Of a stretch of 30,158 nucleotides of DNA, positions 22,925 to 30,158 are shown piece after piece (positions within the stretch are counted from its first letter, which is position 1; every line of letters starts with the position of its first letter). The stretch spans positions 25,742 to 55,899 of the forward strand of contig JADHZB010002004.1 in NCBI GenBank assembly GCA_015657535.1, in the 5' to 3' direction. The notes beneath the pieces are model-generated. The model saw only the letters and a list, made by a program, of their open reading frames with translations. It was not told the DNA's origin and ran no database searches. The stretch comes from Nephromyces sp. MM_2019 (lineage: Eukaryota; Apicomplexa; Aconoidasida; Nephromycida). The position numbers and the translations under genes were made by a program.

Positions 22925-25369
22925 AGTAATATATATATATATATCTGAACTCTAATATCGATTATTCTTATAGTTTTATACAATTATATGTGTATATATC
23001 CTCGGGATAGATTGATTACTAAGAATCACTATTCTTATAAATAACTTTGTTGTATATATATATAGTCTTCTGAGCTTACGATCTAAAGAGATGTTGGATA
23101 TTTTTTCATATGGGTAAAATCGGAATGCTCAGTCACGGATAAAAAATAAGCTGTTTGTAGTAGAATTTACTTTACTAAATTCTTTTATTTATAAGTAAAT
23201 TTTTGTCGTAATATAAAGTAATTAATATGGTTTTCATATTGAAATACGCAAGGTCAAATATTTACAAATAAACGCATGCGAGAAAATAACTTATCGGGGT
23301 TTATATCTAACGAATATGAATAATTCAAAACAGAAAGCGATTATTTTGTAACTAGTCTCCATCATGATATGATGCCTGCAAAGATAGCTTCATCATGCAT
23401 ACTCTAGGTGCAGAATTTTTACATGTATCAGGGTTTCAATTAAGTGTTGAGTTTTCCACTTTCTACCTGATTAAGTGCACAAGAGTTAAGTGATCCAATT
23501 TTCATAATTTTTTGATTAAACAAATAGCATGTGGTAGATTTGAGGCATGTCTATTAAACTAAAATAAAATACGAAACATATATGGAAAAAAGTCTAACGG
23601 CTGTTAGAATACCAGAGAACCTACAGCATGTCTTCACTCACAGTCTATATGATGGTTAAAAATTGAATTAACAGGCTAATAAGTAATGTTTAACATATTT
23701 AAGCTTTCCTTTCTAAATTCTATCACCTTTTTAATTAGGCACTCTGAATTATTTCCTATAAATTGTTTTATTTTCTAGATAGTTGCTAAATATTATTTAT
23801 AACTTATATAAATAGTCTTAAAAAAACTCCCAAGAGTCTCTAGGTGAGTTTTGATTCTTACAATAGAGCTCTATGTTAGAAAGACTAATTTCTCAAACCT
23901 AAAATTATATTAAATAAAGTTGCTTTATCCAAGTTTATGAGTAGCTAGAATCTAGCGGTATTTCATTTATTAAAAGAAATTTTCAAAGATTGTTATTCCA
24001 ATGCAACCAAACAATTTGAACATGCCACGAGGTATGAAAATCACCATGTAGGGAAGCTAGTACACTATATTGTGTCTTCAATATACCATACTCGAGAAAC
24101 TTAAAAAAGCACCCCTAAAATAATCTTGCCAAATAAAGAGATGCAAAAGGAAACACGCACAGAATAAATCATTTTGTAACTTTAAGCCTTTTATAGAACT
24201 CTTGAATGCAGCAATTACAAAACTACTACTATGTTAGAGTGGTGTAATCGTGTTCATTTTTCACTAGGAAATTAACTTTCCATTTAACTTTAAACTTGCA
24301 TAGTTTTTATGAGCTCTGAATAACTAAAAGTCCTTACAAATTCATGACTTGGAAGCATGACTAAATTAGCCCTACACAATGCTTTTGTTGTGCCAAGGTA
24401 GCTAGAAAACCTACCAAAAAACTAAGGAGACCATATACTATCTGTTAATTTTATAAAGTGTCAATTAAGCTATTACAGCTCCGAATTTGGGCTATCATGC
24501 TAATGACAACCAATGTTGATATAGTATTTACATTTTTCATAAGTATTATAATGAGCTAAGTTCATATATGTATATCTTTAGTTTCCAGAAATATTATACC
24601 CATGAATTCCTCATCACATCTTAGATAAAGATTCGTTACTATCTGTGCATTATCTAATAAGTTTCTCTTTTAATTTTTAAGTTCAAGGAGTTATTAACAT
24701 ATAAGCCTAATGCTTAGCTTTTAATTTTAAATTAGAAACCTCCAAGAACATTTCAAAACTTTGCCTCAAAAGATAATTATTATAAATCAAATTATTTGGA
24801 AATGGAGTACTTACTTTAAAAGTTTTTTTAAATTAGTATCTTGTTTGATAAGAAATTTGAGGAGTTTAAAGAAAGTTTCATTATATCTTTACACTTTTTT
24901 CCATAGAGGATTAATTTTATGTAGAGTCCGAGAGTTTAAAATAAGCTCACAAAATCAATTACTAATAGATGTCATGATAAGCTTTCCTAGATCTTTATTC
25001 CTACATTATACCTTCAATTGTTTGATTGCATTCTGGTAATTTAACTCGTCCTATAACTTTATTCAGTTTTTCTTCTAAAATCTTCAGTCAGTGTTAGTAT
25101 CACTGCTTGTAGCATGATAGCCTTAGTCTTTATTAAGTTTTGATAAGTAAAAAATTTATTAGGCGGGGATATATTAATTTATATACGCTCTGGGTTTGAA
25201 ATTAACTACTACTTGAGACTGTTTACTTTGAGTTGGTTACAATACTCACTTAATCAGTTTATAATTAATGATTTTATATTTATTAGTGGGTAAATAAAAT
25301 ATTTATTTAAGGGCCATATTTAAACACAAACTAAGCCAACATAAAATCTAGTTTAAATAAATGTATATA

Positions 25370-25690
25370 AAAAGATGTATACATCTTAGGCTCATGATTT
25401 AACTTTTTACTTATCTGATTTGTAGCTAGAGTCATACCAAGTGTATTTATACTCTAAGCTCACAATTTATAAATTTATCTTAGAAATAGCTTTACAAGAA
25501 TAGTGAGAGTGTATTCAAGTTATAAGTTCATAAGTTATATATACTTCTTGAAGTTAGTGTAACTAGAATTGTCATAAGCGTATTTACGCTTTAGAGTCTC
25601 ACAATATATATAATTTTTAAAATAAGTATAACTAGAATTGTAATAGTGTACTCACCCCTTAAATCCATAATTGTTCTATATTTTAGATTA
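25370..25690. repeat. Degenerate ~65-bp tandem repeat, about five copies
   Basis: Recurring blocks follow the pattern agtgtattta-ctctaagctcacaattta and tagaattgt-ata-agtgtatt. Examples start near 25373, 25437, 25505, 25580 and 25645. Copies are diverged, so the array is old. It is noncoding, about 0.7-1 kb upstream of the RRM gene. Confidence 0.5.
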
Positions 25691-26418
25691 GTTAAAAAAA
25701 TAAAGCTTGTTTATTTATTTGTATTCGAAGTTATCACTTAGTATATTTATTATCTTGTTTATAGCACCAAAATTTGGTAAAATATTTTAAACTAATCTGT
25801 GTATAACATTTGAATCGATTGAAATTAATTTTTGATTTTTGCTATTGTGTGTAATTAGTTATACATCTATTGGTACATAATGTTCTAAGAAAAGTAAGTT
25901 TACTTTTAATATGCATATACATGTGTATGTACATGTGTATAAATATCTACATTCTCTCAGGTATGACATTAGTAGTAGGTAAACTAGACGTGAATTTTTT
26001 TTTCAAATATTTAATCTGTATATCTAATAAAGCTCTATCAAAATAACTTCGGTTGTGCAAGTGAGTCTTTGTGGTACTAGAATTTAATTATAATACACGT
26101 TTCACGATTTCTAGCAAAGTAAGTAACAAATCCTAAGGTTTTTAATACAGATTCAACAAATGATTAAACAAGTGATTCAACAAATGATTCAACAAAATTA
26201 TTTTTATCTTAACAATTTGAGAGTTTGGATTATTAGACATAGAAAAACTTATATTTGTGTTTTTTAATAAATATAAAAGGACTCCCCAATTATCTATACT
26301 TACACTTACTTTTCTTATATTCTTAATCCTATTATCAACCTAAGTTTTATTCGTTTAAATACAGCGAAATATCAACCTAAACAACTCCCTATAAACATTT
26401 AGTACATACTCTGCCAAA

Positions 26419-27110
26419 ATGGATAATCAGACAAACCCCAATTTCAACAAAGTGTTATTTGTGGGCTCATTGGCGGATGAAGTCACACCCGAAACACTAC
26501 AAGCAGCCTTTATACCTTTTGGGCCCATAAAAACAGTTGAACTGCCAACAGACCGCATCAAAGGCAACCACAAAGGATTTGGTTTTGTTGAATTTGAAGA
26601 AGAAGAAGACACACGACATGCCCTAGAAAATATGAATAACTCAGAGCTGTTTGGCCGCATCATCAAAGTCAATATAGCTAAGCCAACAACCCGACTTAGC
26701 ACCAACACCAATAAACCCATTTGGGCTGATGATTTCTTTTACCGACAACAATTGGCCGAAGAAGGTATTGAAGTTGATCAAGAAGGACTGGTATGATTTT
26801 ATAACTACTATATACACACTTTTAAAAACCGATATACAAGCACATAGATATACAAGCACATAGATATACAAGTACATAGACATACAAGCACATAGATATA
26901 CAAGCACATAGATATACAAGCACATAGATATACAAGCACATAGATATACAAGCATATAGATATACAATTACACACACACACACAAGCACTCACACAAGCA
27001 AATACACAAAAAATCAAATAAATATGTACACATAATATATCTACATATACATATCTCATCAAATAATTAGAATACTATTTAACTCTAACTTTCAGGATAA
27101 GACCTCATAA
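26419..27110 (+). CDS. Stand-alone RRM protein like the N-terminal domain of cyclophilin PPIE
   Basis: RNA-binding protein, probably nuclear. Exon 1 is 26419-26790. A 305-bp intron (26791-27095) ends in TTTCAG, and exon 2 (27096-27110) supplies only Asp-Lys-Thr-Ser and the stop, giving 128 residues. RRM: RNP2 LFVGSL at 13-18, RNP1 KGFGFVEF at 52-59. The segments AAFIPFGPIKTVELP, MNNSELFGR and IKVNIAKP, followed by PIWADDFF, match the RRM and following segment of PPIE (family AAFIPFGDI, MNESELFGR, RVNLAKP, PVWSDDDW). In PPIE a cyclophilin isomerase domain follows; here the protein stops, so it would lack isomerase activity. PPIE is known to join late spliceosomes and to have a chromatin role in animals; carrying those roles over is inference. 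If the intron is retained the protein ends two codons later (Val, stop), so the RRM is unaffected. The start Met at 26419 is the only good one upstream of RNP2. It converges on SMU1. Confidence 0.92.
26831..26958. repeat. 16-bp minisatellite, eight copies, in RRM gene intron
   Basis: Units of gatatacaagcacata repeated eight times with single-base variants (26863, 26879 and 26943 units), followed by a partial copy and a short (AC)n. It lies wholly inside the single intron of the PPIE-like RRM gene. On the minus strand it gives a false Tyr/Val/Cys-rich frame. Confidence 0.93.
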
Positions 27111-27470
27111 ACTATACAAATAATCAAATACTTTAGATGTTTTCTAACAGTTTTAAATCAATTCAACTTCTACACACATTAATATTTCTATTAATTCTTA
27201 TTAGATATTCTTGTTGAGTTGTATGTGCTTTATCAATTTTTATTTAACGTATCAATGTGTATTTGTGTGTATAATGTGCTGTCAAGTATATTTATAATTA
27301 CCAAAGGTTGATGATAAATGTATATATACCTTTCATAAATAATAATATATGAATAATTAGAATTGATAACCCAAAGACTAAAGGATATATTTTAATTTTT
27401 CAAATTTTTAATTTAATATTTTTTCTAAACCTAAAATTAGTGTGTAAAACAAGAATTCGTGTGTAAGATC
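27111..27470. other. Convergent intergenic region between RRM gene and SMU1
   Basis: 360 bp shared by two converging 3' ends. AT-rich; no gene seen. It should contain both polyadenylation regions. Confidence 0.5.
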
Positions 27471-28501
27471 TTAAGGTGTAAATATGTTTAATGTGCCATC
27501 AAATCCCCATGTGGCTAATACGTTTTGATGTGGATGATGATGACCACCAATTGCCTCCTTTTCATGAACCTAATAAAAAAAATTTATATTTTTATTTATA
27601 ATTTTTGATTGATAAATAAGTCTTAAAACACACAGATTAGTTTTACATAATCATCTCTTATACATAAACACATAATAATACACATTCCTCAGATCCACTT
27701 ATTATATAAACACGTATACATCATAATACGTTTTCTTCAGAATAATTTCTTATACATACACTATTAATAATGTACATATTATACAATTGCAATACATTAA
27801 CAGAAACACACATACACGCACACATTTAATTTATTTCACTAGTTCAAACCTTTTGTACGTGTTCTAGTTTGCCAGTGGTGTGTGAAAAACAATAAATCAT
27901 ACAATCTTCTCCTATACAATAGATCCACTCCCCTTTAGTTGAAACTGAATGAATAATAATAAGATTGAGGCATGTGTGTGTATGTGTAGTATATATAAGA
28001 GTGTGTATCATCCATGTGTATGTGTATAGGTGTTTTATGTGTGCCTTAGTTTGTGTGTGTGAGAGAAATATATTGTAAATAAAATACACTTGTGTAATAC
28101 ATACCACAGGCTGAGACAAAATCACCACCCGTTCGTTTACCACTCGAAAATGTTTTCAAAACTTGACCATTCAAATTCATCAGATAAATAACAGGGGATT
28201 TAGTACACACCAAATAATGTTGATCATTTGACTGTGTGTGTAGAAAAATAGGTATAACATGTGTGTGAATCTATATATATATAGATGTGTGTGTAGATGT
28301 CAATAAGGTGCTGATGTTAATCAAATAATAAAGATGTGGTTACATTATACACTACTCACTTTATAGAGACACTCATAATTTGTGTGTGTGTGCGTGTGTG
28401 TGGGTGTATGTGTTTGTACATGTGTGTGTATGCCTATGTGTGTATGTGTGTGTATGCATGTGTGTGTGTGTGTTTGTATGTGTGAGTGTGAGTATGTGTG
28501 T

Positions 28502-28544
<43 letters not shown>

Positions 28545-30062
28545 TGTGTACCTGAGAAGCAGGGAAAATAGTATTAATTGAGATTGCATTGGCTGTGCCC
28601 AAATGTGGTGGAGGTGGGGGAGTAAAGGAGTTGAGGCATTCTGTCGTTTTGCTGTCCCAAATTTTCATACGGCCGTCACTGCCCCCTGTTATAACCTTAC
28701 TACCATCACCTAAAAAAGTGGATTGTATATATATATATATGTGTGTATGTGTATATGTGATTGTATATGTGTGTGTATATGTGTGTGTATGTGTGTGTAT
28801 ATATGTGTGTGTGTGAATGTGGGGGTTTGAGTCTGGGGTTGTGTTTTTGTGGTGAGTGTAAGTTTGTGTGTATGTATAGATACAAGGTTTTGTGAGTTTT
28901 TTGATGGATTGTGTTTGTGTGTGTTTATGAATATATCTGAATGTGTGTGTGTGTGAGGATATAGATATCTGCAAATATATTATAAGGTTAAATACTTACT
29001 AGAATAAATGGCTATATTGACATAAGATGTGTGTTCTCTAAAGGTTTTAAGTGTTTTACAAGATTTCAAGCCATGAATTCTATTTTAAATATATTTACAC
29101 ACACACACACACATTTATAATTTTAAGGGTAATGGTGATAGTAGAAAGCGTAATATATTTACACACATACAAACACTTTTGAGGAAAATATAAGATAAAT
29201 ATACAATCATATCTAGAATGTATACAGGGGGGAGATTCAGGGGTGAGTGAATATTCGCTTTACTTTGGGTTTGTGTGTAAATGTGGGTGTGTCATTGGGC
29301 ATGTGTGTGTGTGTGTGAGTGCATCGAAGTGTGTGTGTAAGTGCATAGATGTGTGTGTACAAATCTACAAGTGTGTGTTGTATATAAATCACCCTGTATG
29401 TATGAACAGATCTTTCTGTGTGTGTGCATAATAACTATTTAGGCTAATAAGTGTGTGTTATAAATAACTATACCGGGCTGTGTGGTCAAATGAGGCTGTT
29501 AATAACATTGTCGAATCACGGCTAAAACAAATTGAAGTTATTCCTATCAAAATAAATTAATTATATAAACCACTCAATTAATTTAATTAAATTTACACAT
29601 TTATTTATTATATACCTCCATCATGAGCCTTATCAAATTTTCTTACACACTTCCCAGTAGAAATCCTCCAAACCTATACATGTAAAAAGAGTATGTGTGT
29701 AATAATATAGATTTATGGTTAGTGTGTATTATAAATTTAATATTTTATGGGTAGAAGTATGATATATTTATATAATTAAATGTGTAAATAAATATAATTT
29801 ATCATCCATATGACCAATCAATAAAGCTTTACACACATATAACCATTCGATATAGGTTTTAAACACACATGAAGCCATTCCTTTTACACACAGATAAGCA
29901 TTCAAGATAGGTTTACACACATATTAAACCATTCAATATAAGTTTACACACACAACATATTCTTACTTTAATTTGGCCTGATTGGCTACCAGAGGCTAAT
30001 ATTTCACTATCTTTACTAATAGCAATTGAAATAACTGCATCTTCATGCATCATAAGATTATC
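27471..30062 (-). CDS. SMU1: SMU1 homologue, WD40 C-terminal part; N-terminus beyond right edge
   Basis: Spliceosomal WD40 protein SMU1, which in other eukaryotes partners with RED/IK in the B complex. Exons in view: 30062-29967, 29673-29616, 29543-29474, 29079-29000, 28709-28552, 28231-28105, 27944-27850, 27569-27471. All phases match, and 783 nt give 260 residues and a TAA stop. Recognised segments in order: [148 protein letters not shown] and terminal IFTP. These align nearly without gaps to human SMU1 through its last residues. A PPPPP insert sits after the fifth-exon WD unit. The LisH and CTLH N-terminal domains should lie right of 30158. Introns carry long TG/CA repeats. This is the best-supported gene in the window. 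Confidence 0.96.
28380..28551. repeat. TG microsatellite in SMU1 intron
   Basis: Long (TG)n with GTATGT interruptions directly abuts the donor of the exon at 28709-28552. The donor reads GTACACACTC and runs straight into (CA)n on the gene strand. Confidence 0.9.
28728..28816. repeat. TA/TG microsatellite in SMU1 intron
   Basis: (TA)n followed by TGTATG/TGTG repeats, about 20 bp upstream (on the gene strand) of the acceptor of the exon at 28709-28552. Confidence 0.85.
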
Positions 30063-30158
30063 CTGTAGGGAGTGTGTGTGTGGGAAATGTGTGTGTGTAT
30101 GTGTGTAAGGAATTTGTATGTGTGCATATTTAAGAATTGTGTGTGTGTGTGTGTGTGT
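30063..30158 (-). other. Partial SMU1 intron at window edge
   Basis: Sequence upstream of the exon at 30062-29967; the acceptor CTCCCTACAG is clear. It is filled with TG repeat to the edge. The rest of the gene lies to the right. Confidence 0.7.

Larger units (their letters stand above)
22627..26418. other. 3.8-kb divergent intergenic region
   Basis: Lies between the surface-protein gene and the RRM gene, which point away from each other. It holds three 37-bp repeats (22814-22924) and a degenerate tandem repeat (25370-25690). The 24.76-25.04 kb frame of 92 residues lacks an ATG start and recognisable domains. No RNA gene was recognised. The sequence is AT-rich and almost free of CA/TG repeats. 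Confidence 0.5.

Noticed and set aside
23300..24500. Possible organelle-derived insert or RNA gene in a stretch of more even composition
   Set aside because: No rRNA, tRNA or organelle protein motif could be recognised by eye; a search would be needed to support it.
24761..25039. 92-residue plus-strand frame
   Set aside because: It starts without ATG, has no recognisable domain, shows no linked exons and has the base composition of its surroundings.
28363..28374. A 12-nt micro-exon (Cys-Leu-Tyr-Lys) in SMU1
   Set aside because: It has AG and GTGAGT borders and phase 0, but joining the neighbouring exons directly already aligns with SMU1 without a gap.
1..30158. CRISPR array, operon, prophage or bacterial features
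   Set aside because: Introns, eukaryote-specific protein families and microsatellites show this is eukaryotic nuclear DNA; the tandem repeats lack unique spacers.

Overview
This is about 30 kb of very AT-rich eukaryotic nuclear DNA using the standard genetic code. Six multi-exon genes and one single-exon gene can be rebuilt by joining GT-AG exons whose reading phases match and whose products resemble known families. Gene content (spliceosome factors, a PARP1-type protein, a Kish protein, and a repeat-rich surface protein with a tryptophan near its cytoplasmic end), AT-richness, small exons and noncoding DNA full of TGTG/ACAC suggest a protist, most likely an apicomplexan or relative. This assignment is an inference of low to moderate strength, and no species is named.

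Left part, all on the minus strand. Positions 7294 to 35 hold a PARP1-like gene of at least 18 exons: one PARP zinc finger, PADR1 zinc ribbon, BRCT and WGR. The catalytic end lies beyond the left edge. Positions 10355 to 8804 hold a three-exon U1A/U2B''-type snRNP protein with two RRMs. Positions 10955 to 10725 hold a single-exon Kish (TMEM167) protein.

Central part. Positions 14639 to 17939 on the plus strand hold a four-exon gene for an 803-residue helical and coiled-coil protein that I do not recognise. Converging on it, positions 22626 to 19081 on the minus strand hold a six-exon type I surface protein: signal peptide, Asn/Thr-rich repeats, a Pro-Phe-Pro-Trp region, acidic 12-residue repeats broken by a 471-N assembly gap, one transmembrane helix and a short tail ending Ser-Arg-Trp-Ala. 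Three exact-length 37-bp repeats lie just upstream of its start.

Right part. Positions 26419 to 27110 on the plus strand hold a stand-alone RRM protein resembling the N-terminal domain of cyclophilin PPIE. It converges on the WD40 half of SMU1 (30062 to 27471, minus strand, eight exons in view, N-terminus off the right edge).

Three of the seven genes (U1A/U2B'', PPIE-like RRM, SMU1) are splicing factors, but nothing shows they form a functional cluster. Noncoding DNA left of about 11.4 kb and right of about 26.8 kb is dense in CA/TG microsatellites, while the middle 15 kb has almost none, even inside introns. The long gene-free stretches (10956-14638 and 22627-26418) both lie between divergent genes.
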